A DNA stretch of 11,685 nucleotides from CAUSKK01 sp963533935 (GTDB lineage: Bacteria > Pseudomonadota > Gammaproteobacteria > Cardiobacteriales > Cardiobacteriaceae): the NCBI GenBank assembly GCA_963533935.1, contig CAUSQL010000042.1, positions 1 to 11,685 on the forward strand, in the 5' to 3' direction. Positions 5,646 to 11,685 of this stretch are shown here, one piece after another; within the stretch, counting starts at the first letter, position 1, and each line of letters opens with the position of its first letter. Under the pieces are notes generated by a model, which saw only the letters and a program-made list of their open reading frames with translations, ran no database searches and was not told where the DNA came from. Both the position numbers and the translations under genes were made by a program.

Positions 5646-6695
5646 ATGGGCCTTACGTTGCAGCAGCACACCGCTTTCCAGATGTGCCGTGTCTGGAAAC
5701 TGGTCGAAGAGGGCCAGGGCAGCGATGTGGTGGCTGGCGGCCAGCTGTTGCAGGTTCGCCGCCAGGCTGTGGGGATTGCAGGAAATGTAGAGAATGCGCG
5801 GGAATTCAACGATTAGGGCTAAGGTGGCCGCGTCCAACCCCGCACGCGGCGGGTCCACCAGCACCGCGGAAAAATCGTAGTCCGCCAGGGAAACGTTTTC
5901 CGTCAGCAGGCGGCGGAAAACCCGCTGGCCGGCGCGGGCCTGGCAGAATTCTTCCGCCGACAGCCGCGCCACCTGCACATTATTTATGTGGTTTAGGGCC
6001 AAATTCTCGCGCAGGGCCTGCACCGAACTCTTGCTAATCTCCGTGGCCAGCACCCGGTCGAAATTCAGGCTTAAAGGTAAGGTGAAATTGCCGTGGCCGC
6101 AGTAGAGTTCCAGCAGGTGGCCGCCGGCCAGCTGCGCCGTGGCCCAGTGCAGCATGGCCTGGCAAATCAGGCCGTTGGGCTGGGAAAAGCTGTTCTCGTA
6201 CTGGCGGTAGAGGAAGCGGCGGCCGCGCACCGGCAGGCATTCCTCCACGTAGTCGCGGCCGAGGACGATTTTCTGGCCGCGGCTGCGGCCGATTACATTG
6301 ATATTAAAGAAGTTTTGCAGCCGTTCCGCCGCCGCCCGCCAGTGCTCGTCCAGGGGCCGGTGGTAGATGAGCGTCAGCAGCAGGTCGCGGCTGGTAGTGC
6401 CGAGGAATTCCACCTGAAAGAGCCGTTCCTTTAAAAGGGCATCGCCGTTGAGGTAATCCCGCAGCGGTCCCATGAGGCCCTGAATGTCCGGCACCGCCCG
6501 CGGGAATTCATTAATAATCACTGGCCGCCGCTGGCTGTCCCACATGGCGTAGTCCAGCCGGTCGTCCCGGTGAAATATGCTGAATTCCGCCCGCAGCCGA
6601 TAGCCGGTGGGCGGGCAGGGGAAGAGTTCGATTTCGGGCAGTTTAAAGTCGTGGAGTAGCTGAATTAGTAGATTTTTCTTGGCAATTAGCGACAT
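5643..6695 (-). CDS. trmA: tRNA (uracil-5-)-methyltransferase (m5U54)
   Basis: A 350-residue SAM-dependent enzyme that makes ribothymidine at position 54 of tRNA. The N-terminal part (1-170) includes GYRLRAEFSI and the RNA-contacting NSFSQPN (168-174). The methyltransferase fold follows, with the SAM loop ELYCGHGNF (196-204), ATEISKSSV, then VLVDPPRAGLD (278-288). The nucleophilic Cys306 sits in YISCNP and the general-base Glu340 in HLESG. There is no four-cysteine iron-sulfur motif at the N-terminus, separating it from RlmD/RlmC, and the length fits TrmA. The start ATG lies 12 bases after the bfd stop with no obvious Shine-Dalgarno, so it may depend on translation of bfd. The stop overlaps a REP-like element. 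Confidence 0.96.
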   Translation of the reverse strand: MSLIAKKNLLIQLLHDFKLPEIELFPCPPTGYRLRAEFSIFHRDDRLDYAMWDSQRRPVIINEFPRAVPDIQGLMGPLRDYLNGDALLKERLFQVEFLGTTSRDLLLTLIYHRPLDEHWRAAAERLQNFFNINVIGRSRGQKIVLGRDYVEECLPVRGRRFLYRQYENSFSQPNGLICQAMLHWATAQLAGGHLLELYCGHGNFTLPLSLNFDRVLATEISKSSVQALRENLALNHINNVQVARLSAEEFCQARAGQRVFRRLLTENVSLADYDFSAVLVDPPRAGLDAATLALIVEFPRILYISCNPHSLAANLQQLAASHHIAALALFDQFPDTAHLESGVLLQRKAH

Positions 6696-6707
6696 AAATG
6701 GCCGATT

Positions 6708-6893
6708 TTACGGCACATAAACGCTAACTTCGGCCCTTTTTGTGTCCAGCCGCTGGCGCACCGCCGGCATACATTTGCCGCAACAGTCGCCGATGCCCAG
6801 CTGGCGGGCCACGGCCCCGGCACTGCCGGCGCCGTCTTCTATGCTCTTATCAATGGTTCGATGGCTCACGCCGTGGCAAATGCAGATAATCAT
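6708..6893 (-). CDS. bfd: Bacterioferritin-associated ferredoxin (Bfd)
   Basis: A 61-residue [2Fe-2S] protein of the Bfd/Fer2_BFD family. It begins MIICICHGVSHRTI and has the cluster ligands Cys4, Cys6 (CxC) and Cys38, Cys41 (CGKC) at the usual spacing. A helical stretch (IDKSIEDGAGSAGAVARQLGI) lies between them. In well-studied species Bfd docks on bacterioferritin and passes electrons that release stored iron. No bacterioferritin gene is in the window. The ATG at 6893 is chosen because homologues begin just before the first CxC. A longer frame upstream exists but would run through the promoter region and into rppH. A sigma70-like promoter sits about 30 bases upstream. Expression may be iron-controlled, but I could not see a convincing Fur box. 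Confidence 0.9.
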   Translation of the reverse strand: MIICICHGVSHRTIDKSIEDGAGSAGAVARQLGIGDCCGKCMPAVRQRLDTKRAEVSVYVP

Positions 6894-6925
6894 GGCTGTT
6901 CTTAATGTGAAGGGTTCGCATTGCC

Positions 6926-6953
6926 ATTCTAGAGAAATTTCCGGGGCGGTCAA
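6926..6953 (-). promoter_or_regulatory. Sigma70-like promoter of bfd-trmA
   Basis: On the minus strand, TTGACC (6953-6948) and TAGAAT (6931-6926) are separated by 16 bases, a good match to -35 and -10 consensus. Transcription would begin near 6919, giving a leader of about 25 bases before bfd. It lies in the 100-base divergent region between bfd and rppH. For rppH on the other strand only a GATAAT (6964-6969) is visible, without a recognisable -35 box. Confidence 0.55.
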
Positions 6954-6993
6954 GAAAACATTGGATAATAGGCCAATTACAAGGATTTTTAAG

Positions 6994-7533
6994 ATGAAAC
7001 CCCAAACCGAAGACAATATTTTTGACAATCAGGGCTTTCGCTTTAACGTGGCTATCCTGCTGCTGAACGGCAGCGGCGACAAGGCCTTTTGGGCCAAACG
7101 CATTGGTGCCGATTCCTGGCAATTTCCCCAGGGAGGTCTGCGGGCCGGGGAGTCGGATTTGCAGAGCGCCTACCGGGAAATTTACGAGGAATTGGGCCTG
7201 GAAGCCGACGATGTGGAGGTAATCGGCAAGACGCCCTCCTGGTTTAAGTATCGGCTGCCGGTGCGCTTTCGCCGCCCGCGGCGCCAGGGCCATAACCAGT
7301 GCGTGGGCCAGAAACAGCGCTGGTATCTCATGCGCCTCAATTGCCCCGAAGATAAAATTAATTTAAACGCCACCGATGAGCCGGAATTTGAACGCTGGAC
7401 ATGGCACGACTACTGGCAGGCCTGCCAGGACGTGGTGCATTTCAAGCGCAAGGTCTACCGGCAGGCCCTGGACGAATTGGCATTCTTTTTTCCCGATTTT
7501 TTGAGGAGTAAAAGTGAATCAAATCAACTTTAA
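6994..7533 (+). CDS. rppH: RNA pyrophosphohydrolase (Nudix)
   Basis: A 179-residue Nudix hydrolase that removes pyrophosphate from triphosphorylated 5' ends of mRNA and so opens them to RNase E decay. The Nudix box is complete at residues 47-69: GGLRAGE, then SDLQSAY and REIYEELGL, with metal ligands in REIYEE. Family features beside it are the SWQFPQGG lead-in, the WFKYRLPVRFRRP basic stretch, CVGQKQRWYL, and PEFERWTWHDYWQ...VVHFKRKVYRQAL. The start is the ATG at 6994 with AAGGA nine bases upstream. It gives about eight residues more at the N-terminus than E. coli RppH. The frame is open further 5', but that part resembles nothing and opposes bfd. The stop lies 20 bases inside minC, so the two genes are translationally coupled. 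Confidence 0.95.
   Translation: MKPQTEDNIFDNQGFRFNVAILLLNGSGDKAFWAKRIGADSWQFPQGGLRAGESDLQSAYREIYEELGLEADDVEVIGKTPSWFKYRLPVRFRRPRRQGHNQCVGQKQRWYLMRLNCPEDKINLNATDEPEFERWTWHDYWQACQDVVHFKRKVYRQALDELAFFFPDFLRSKSESNQL
7503..7508 (+). promoter_or_regulatory. Shine-Dalgarno deciding the GTG start of minC
   Basis: GAGGAG five bases before the GTG at 7514, located inside the 3' end of rppH. It is the basis for placing the minC start at a GTG codon. Confidence 0.75.
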
Positions 7534-8254
7534 AAATAGAAATATCAGCGTTATTTCCGTCATCTTGGAAACGCTGGACCTGGAGGAATTAGCCTTTGAG
7601 TTACGGGAAAAATTAAAGCAATCGCCCCAGGGCTTTTTTGCTTCCCAGGCGGTGGTGGCCGATTTAAACAAACTGCCGCGGCCGGGCCGCGAGGCTCTGC
7701 TCAATATTCAGCGGCTATTTCAAATGAATCATTTAAATCTGGTGGGCGTAGAACACCGCGACCTGAAACCCCAGGATTTAATTGGCACGAATCTCAATCT
7801 AATCCGCTCCCTGGGCGATAAAACGGTGAAGAACGGCCCGGGCAATGCGTTAAGTGCCAATCCCAAGCGTGGTGAGCTGCTGAACCAAACGAAAATTGTC
7901 GAAAAAACCGTACGTGGCGGCCGGGACGAAGTGGCCGAGAACGGCGATTTATTGATAATTGGCTCCGTCAATGAAAGTGCCATCGCCAAGGCGGCCGGCA
8001 GCGTTTACATCTTCGGCACCCTGCGCGGCGGTGCCATTGCTGGCGCCAGCGGGAATAAGAATTGCGTCATTTACTGCCGTGATTTAAGCGCCGAATTCAT
8101 TGCCATTGGCGATAAGTATCTGGAACGGCGCTATCTGCAGGAGTTTTCCGACAAGCATAAATACATTTTTGTCGATGGTTTTTTCCGGCTGAATGACCAA
8201 GACCAAATGGAATTTCTCGACCCGAGAAAGCAGCTTAAAATTACTTTGAACTAA
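7514..8254 (+). CDS. minC: Septum-site inhibitor MinC, divergent MinD-binding motif
   Basis: A 246-residue MinC, the FtsZ antagonist recruited to the membrane by MinD. The N-terminal FtsZ-inhibiting domain spans about 1-105 and includes FFASQAVVADLNKLPRPG. After a linker, the C-terminal beta-helix (about 128-230) has GDLLIIGSVN, AGSVYIFGTLRGGAIAGASG, NCVIYCRDLSAEFIAIGDKY. The order and spacing are typical, but the usual MinD-contact motif RSGQ is RGGR (134-137), the GAE-ADGNIH stretch is changed to ESAIAKAAGSVY, and LRGRA is LRGGA. The start is GTG with GAGGAG five bases upstream, and it overlaps the rppH end by 20 bases. No in-frame ATG is near. The identity is firm because minD follows 17 bases later; whether its MinD interface works in the standard way is open. 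Confidence 0.92.
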   Translation: MNQINFKNRNISVISVILETLDLEELAFELREKLKQSPQGFFASQAVVADLNKLPRPGREALLNIQRLFQMNHLNLVGVEHRDLKPQDLIGTNLNLIRSLGDKTVKNGPGNALSANPKRGELLNQTKIVEKTVRGGRDEVAENGDLLIIGSVNESAIAKAAGSVYIFGTLRGGAIAGASGNKNCVIYCRDLSAEFIAIGDKYLERRYLQEFSDKHKYIFVDGFFRLNDQDQMEFLDPRKQLKITLN

Positions 8255-8271
8255 ATATTCAAGAGGATTAT

Positions 8272-9132
8272 ATGAATAATAACTTTGACAGCGACCAACC
8301 GGTGAAGTCAGCCCATGATTGCAAGGTGGTAGTAGTTACCTCGGGCAAGGGAGGCGTGGGCAAGACCACCACCAGCGTGAGCATGGCCATTGGCCTGGCC
8401 AATCGGGGCTTTAAGGTCTGCATCATCGACTTTGACATTGGCCTGCGCAATGTGGATTTGTTAATGGGTTTGGAAAACCGCATCAGCAGCGACATTATTC
8501 AGGTAATTGCCGGCTCAACCAGCCTGCGGGCCGCCCTTATCCCCGACCGCTACTTTAAGGACAGTCTGTTTCTCTTGGCGGCCTCCCAGCGGCACAACAA
8601 GGACGACCTAACCCTGGAAGGTGTGGGCCGGGTGCTCAATGAGCTGCGGCAAATGGGCTTCGATTACATCATCTGCGATAGCCCGGCCGGCATTGAGAAT
8701 GGCGCCCTCTACGCCATGTATTTTGCCGACGAGGCGGTCATCGTTACCAACCCGGAGGTTTCCTCCATGAATGATTCCGACCGCATCATCGGTCTGCTGG
8801 ATTTAAAAACCAAGCGGGCCGAGGAGGGACGTGAATTAAAGAAACATCTACTTATCACCCGCTACGATCCGGAACGGGTTACCGCTGAGGAAATGCTGGA
8901 TACCCATCACATCATGAGCATACTCGCGTTGAAATTGCAGGGGGTTATTCCTGAATCCAAGGACGTGCAGCGGGCCTCGGCGCGGAAGGTGCCGGTCATT
9001 GCCATGGAGGACTCGGACGTGTCCCAGGCCTACTTTGATTTCATTGACCGCTTTTTAGGCAAAGAGGTGCCCTGGCGCTTTGTGGAAGACAGACGCAAGG
9101 GATTTTTCGCGCGCTTATTTGGGAAGAAATAA
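8272..9132 (+). CDS. minD: Septum-site ATPase MinD
   Basis: A 286-residue MinD of the ParA/MinD deviant Walker ATPase class. With ATP it dimerises on the membrane, recruits MinC and is released by MinE. The deviant Walker A motif SGKGGVGKTT (24-33) has both lysines (Lys26, Lys31). IIDFDIGLRNVDLLMG follows, then CDSPAGIENGAL, NPEVSSMNDSDRI and LLITRYDPERV. The C-terminal membrane-targeting amphipathic helix RRKGFFARLFGKK is intact. Relative to E. coli (MARIIVVTSGKGG...) there are about 16 extra N-terminal residues (MNNNFDSDQPVKSAHD). The ATG is backed by AAGAGG nine bases upstream, so the extension seems real. It lies 17 bases after minC and two bases before minE. Confidence 0.97.
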   Translation: MNNNFDSDQPVKSAHDCKVVVVTSGKGGVGKTTTSVSMAIGLANRGFKVCIIDFDIGLRNVDLLMGLENRISSDIIQVIAGSTSLRAALIPDRYFKDSLFLLAASQRHNKDDLTLEGVGRVLNELRQMGFDYIICDSPAGIENGALYAMYFADEAVIVTNPEVSSMNDSDRIIGLLDLKTKRAEEGRELKKHLLITRYDPERVTAEEMLDTHHIMSILALKLQGVIPESKDVQRASARKVPVIAMEDSDVSQAYFDFIDRFLGKEVPWRFVEDRRKGFFARLFGKK

Positions 9133-9134
9133 TT

Positions 9135-9434
9135 ATGGTTTTTTGGGGTAGTAAGAAGCCGAAGAAAGGCTCCATGCAGGACATCTATGAGGGTGAAGAC
9201 CGGGATAAGAGCACGAAGGAAGTGCTGTGGTCGCGCTTTATTTCCATGCGCATTGAACCGGGGGTGCTCCATGAATACACCATTCAGCGCATTCACCAGG
9301 CCATTGAGGACATTATTAAGGAAGAGCAGCCGGAGCTGGGCTATATCCAGGTGCGCGCTCTGCAGGGCAATAACAGCGCCGGCTACTCGGAAGGCTTTGA
9401 AATCAATATGAAAGTTACAGGGGCCAGCCGCTAA
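9135..9434 (+). CDS. minE: Divergent MinE-like topological specificity factor
   Basis: A 99-residue protein in the minE position, two bases after minD. The plan fits MinE: a short hydrophobic then basic start (MVFWGSKKPKK) like the membrane-targeting tip; a middle segment (about 27-40, STKEVLWSRFISMR) where the MinD-contact helix should lie; then a helix (RIHQAIEDIIKEEQPEL, 52-68) and strands YIQVRAL and FEINMKV for the dimer core. Direct similarity is weak. The usual motif around RLQxIxAxxR is not recognisable, and an extra charged stretch (GSMQDIYEGEDRD) sits near the N-terminus. I assign it by position, size, secondary-structure pattern and the end of the alignment rather than by strong motifs. 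Its TAA overlaps the next ATG by one base. An unrelated replacement protein is the main alternative. Confidence 0.72.
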   Translation: MVFWGSKKPKKGSMQDIYEGEDRDKSTKEVLWSRFISMRIEPGVLHEYTIQRIHQAIEDIIKEEQPELGYIQVRALQGNNSAGYSEGFEINMKVTGASR

Positions 9435-9982
9435 TGGAGGCCTTGGAACTGCTCTGCCGGCGCCGTTCGGTAAGGAAATTGACCGCACCGGCGCCAAATT
9501 CAGAGCAGCTGGCGGCCATGCTTCAGGCGGCGGTACAGGTGCCGGACCACGGTGATTTAACGCCCTACCATTTCACGGTGATTCAGGGGGACGAAGCCAA
9601 AGGGCGCTTCCATCAGGTGCTGCTGACCGCCGCCGGTGATGACCCGTTGCTGCGGGATAAGGCCAATAATTTCATTAATATGGCGCCACTGATGGTGGCG
9701 GTTATTGCCAAGCCCCAGCTGGAGAATAAATTCAACGTGCCGCGCTGGGAACAGGAACTGACCGCCGGCTGCGCCACCTACGCCCTACAGCTGGCGGCCA
9801 AGGCCCAGGGCTTTGACAGCGTCTGGATTACCGGCGCCTGGGCGCGGGCGGAAGCGGTAGCCACAGCGCTAAATTGCGGCGCCAACGACCGACTTATTGC
9901 CCTAGTGTTAATTGGCACGGCGGTGGAGCCGAGCGCGGGGCCGAAAAATCAGAATAAGCCAATGTTGGTGAGCTACTTCTAA
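9434..9982 (+). CDS. ydjA: YdjA-type nitroreductase family flavoprotein
   Basis: A 182-residue FMN-dependent oxidoreductase of the minimal nitroreductase class, matching E. coli YdjA in length and in blocks: MEALELLCRRRSVRKL with the FMN-phosphate-binding arginines; VPDHGDLTPYHFTVI; APLMVAVIAKP; VPRWEQELTAGCATYALQLAAKAQGFDSVWITG; and the LIGTAVEP end. The protein acts as a homodimer in the cytoplasm; its physiological substrate is not known with certainty. The ATG overlaps the minE stop (TAATG) and its own TAA overlaps the prfC start the same way. It is therefore translated as part of the min operon, although there is no known functional link to division. Confidence 0.9.
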   Translation: MEALELLCRRRSVRKLTAPAPNSEQLAAMLQAAVQVPDHGDLTPYHFTVIQGDEAKGRFHQVLLTAAGDDPLLRDKANNFINMAPLMVAVIAKPQLENKFNVPRWEQELTAGCATYALQLAAKAQGFDSVWITGAWARAEAVATALNCGANDRLIALVLIGTAVEPSAGPKNQNKPMLVSYF

Positions 9983-11559
9983 TGGCCGACGATTACCGCA
10001 ACCGGCGCACCTTTGCCATTATTTCCCACCCGGACGCGGGGAAAACCACCGTAACCGAGAAACTGCTGCTCTTCGGTGGTGCCATTGCCATGGCTGGCAC
10101 GGTGAAGGGACGCAAGGCCGCCCGCCACGCCACCTCCGACTGGATGAAGATGGAGCAGGAGCGCGGCATTTCCGTAACCAGTTCGGTGATGCAATTTCCC
10201 TACAACGGTAAGGTAATTAACCTGCTCGATACCCCCGGCCACGAGGATTTCTCCGAAGACACCTACCGCACCCTCACCGCCGTGGACAGCGCCCTGATGG
10301 TCATCGACTGCGCCAAGGGCGTGGAGGAGCGCACCATTAAGCTGATGGACGTCTGCCGCCTGCGCGACACCCCCATTTTCACCTTCATCAATAAATTAGA
10401 CCGGGAGGGCCGCGAGCCCATGAGCCTGCTGGACGAGGTGGAAGAGGTGCTGAAAATTCGCTGTGCGCCGGTAACCTGGCCCATCGGCATGGGCCGCAGC
10501 CTACAGGGGGTCTATCACCTGCTGGAAGACCGGGTTTACCTCTATGAATCAGGCAAGAATGCGGAGGTGAATAACGGTGAAGAAATTGACGGCCTGGACA
10601 ATCCGCGGCTGGACGAACTCATTCCCGACATCGCCGCCTTCCGTGAAGAGGTGGCCTTAATCCGCGAGGCCGGCAATGCCTTTGACCACGAGGCCTACCT
10701 GCGCGGCGAGCTGACCCCCGTCTACTTCGGTTCGGCCATCAGCAATTTCGGCCTGCGGGAAATGCTCAACGGCTTTGCCCAGTACGCGCCGCCGCCGCGG
10801 CCGCGGGCCACCACGGTGCGGGAAGTGAGTCCGGAAGAGCCGAAATTCACCGGCTTCGTCTTTAAGATTCAGGCGAATATGGACCCGAAGCACCGCGACC
10901 GCATCGCCTTCATGCGCATTAACTCCGGCCGCTTCCAGCCGGGCATGAAGCTATTTCAGGTGAGGCTGAAGCGGGAAATAAAGATTCCCGAGGCCCTCAG
11001 CTTTCTGGCCGCCGAGCGGGAACACATTAGCGAGGCGGTGGCCGGCGATATCATCGGCATTCACAACCATGGCACCATTCGCATTGGCGACAGCTTCAGC
11101 GAGGGCGAAGCGCTGGAATTCACCGGCATTCCCGACTTTGCCCCCGAGCTGTTCCGCCGCGTCCGTTTAAAGGACCCGCTGAAGATGAAGGCGCTGCTCA
11201 AGGGTTTGGAACAGCTCTGCGAGGAGGGCGCCACCCAGTTCTTCAAGCCGCTGCTCGGCAATGATTTAATCCTCGGCGCCGTGGGTGTGCTGCAATTTGA
11301 CGTGGTGCGGGAACGGCTGGCGGCGGAATACGCCGTGGCTTGCCAATTTGAATCGGTGGCGGTGGCGACGGCCCGCTGGGTCTCCGGCGACGAGAAGGCG
11401 CTGAAGGCCTTCCGCGACAAGAACGCCGCCAACCTGGCCGAAGACCACTATGGTCAGCTGGTCTACGTGGCGCCGTCCCGGGTAAATTTGCAGCTCACCG
11501 AGGAGCGCTACCCGGACATCAGCTTCCACGCCACCCGCGACCATCTGGCCCAGCTTTAG
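9982..11559 (+). CDS. prfC: Peptide chain release factor 3 (RF3)
   Basis: A 525-residue translational GTPase of the EF-G/RF3 class that recycles RF1 and RF2 from the ribosome after peptide release. GTPase motifs are complete: G1 SHPDAGKTT (15-23), switch I ERGISVTSS (60-68), G3 DTPGHEDF (83-90) and G4 NKLDREG (137-143). Domain II begins near FTGFVFKIQANMDPKHRDRIAFMR, and the RF3-specific C-terminal domain has QLCEEGATQFFKPL and VGVLQFDVVRERLAAEY. E. coli RF3 is 529 residues, so this is full length. The ATG overlaps the ydjA stop as TAATG. An intrinsic terminator starts five bases after the stop, so it is the last gene of the rppH-min operon. Confidence 0.98.
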   Translation: MADDYRNRRTFAIISHPDAGKTTVTEKLLLFGGAIAMAGTVKGRKAARHATSDWMKMEQERGISVTSSVMQFPYNGKVINLLDTPGHEDFSEDTYRTLTAVDSALMVIDCAKGVEERTIKLMDVCRLRDTPIFTFINKLDREGREPMSLLDEVEEVLKIRCAPVTWPIGMGRSLQGVYHLLEDRVYLYESGKNAEVNNGEEIDGLDNPRLDELIPDIAAFREEVALIREAGNAFDHEAYLRGELTPVYFGSAISNFGLREMLNGFAQYAPPPRPRATTVREVSPEEPKFTGFVFKIQANMDPKHRDRIAFMRINSGRFQPGMKLFQVRLKREIKIPEALSFLAAEREHISEAVAGDIIGIHNHGTIRIGDSFSEGEALEFTGIPDFAPELFRRVRLKDPLKMKALLKGLEQLCEEGATQFFKPLLGNDLILGAVGVLQFDVVRERLAAEYAVACQFESVAVATARWVSGDEKALKAFRDKNAANLAEDHYGQLVYVAPSRVNLQLTEERYPDISFHATRDHLAQL

Positions 11560-11564
11560 ATAAT

Positions 11565-11583
11565 GGGGCTGCGGCCCCTTTTT
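11565..11583 (+). terminator. Intrinsic terminator of the rppH-minCDE-ydjA-prfC operon
   Basis: GGGGC (11565-11569) pairs with GCCCC (11574-11578) around a four-base TGCG loop, followed by five T residues, a C and three more T. It starts five bases past the prfC stop. Confidence 0.8.
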
Positions 11584-11685
11584 CTTTAATAAATGCCGCT
11601 GGGGCCGGCCGGCCGCCGTAGAATTAGCGGGTTTTAATTTCTAGGAGTTCTCTTTCTCATATCTTTTGGTTCTTTTTTCCTTAGT
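11584..11685. other. Downstream spacer, no gene seen
   Basis: About 100 bases to the window edge with no supported coding region. It contains a 12-base perfect palindrome of three GGCC units (11603-11614) and ends in a pyrimidine-rich stretch on the plus strand (about 11648-11682). Neither resembles the REP-like elements elsewhere in the window. Confidence 0.5.

Noticed and set aside
5633..6037. Plus-strand open frame starting in the last REP-like element
   Set aside because: It lies antisense to trmA, and the translation is a low-complexity Pro/Gly/Arg shadow of trmA codons.
6708..7028. Longer bfd start giving 45 extra residues with a hydrophobic segment
   Set aside because: The extension runs across the promoter and the rppH start, and Bfd proteins begin just before the first CxC motif.

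Overview
The window looks like chromosomal DNA of a gammaproteobacterium. It carries an RluE-type pseudouridine synthase, a TrmA methyltransferase without an iron-sulfur cluster, RF3 (PrfC), a QmcA/YbbJ pair, a YdjA-type nitroreductase, RppH and a full minCDE set, all closest by recollection to enteric or marine gammaproteobacterial proteins. No genus can be named from sequence alone. Coding density is high, and I see no insertion sequence, phage gene, tRNA, rRNA or CRISPR array.

Layout. (1) 1-983, plus strand: the 3' part of a qmcA-type SPFH gene and its membrane partner ybbJ, closed by an intrinsic terminator. (2) 984-1347: a gene-poor spacer with two very long, perfect inverted repeats. 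(3) 1348-5419, minus strand: a compact five-gene run, read rluE, trpD, trpC, a DUF3108 periplasmic protein, then a GT-B glycosyltransferase. (4) 5420-5642: a second spacer packed with the same palindromic element in more degenerate forms. (5) 5643-6893, minus strand: bfd and trmA, with a good sigma70-type promoter ahead of bfd. (6) 6994-11559, plus strand: rppH, minC, minD, minE, ydjA, prfC, with overlaps or very short gaps throughout, closed by an intrinsic terminator.

Function. Most genes are housekeeping: RNA modification (RluE, TrmA), tryptophan synthesis (TrpD, TrpC), mRNA 5'-end decapping (RppH), division-site selection (MinCDE), translation termination (RF3) and iron handling (Bfd).

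Two things stand out. One is a family of about eight REP-like palindromic elements of about 31-35 bp, confined to the two larger spacers. They are arranged as inverted pairs, two of them perfect, and one copy is split by about 40 bp. The other is a divergent Min system: MinD is conventional apart from an N-terminal extension, whereas the MinE and the MinD-facing surface of MinC depart clearly from the usual motifs.
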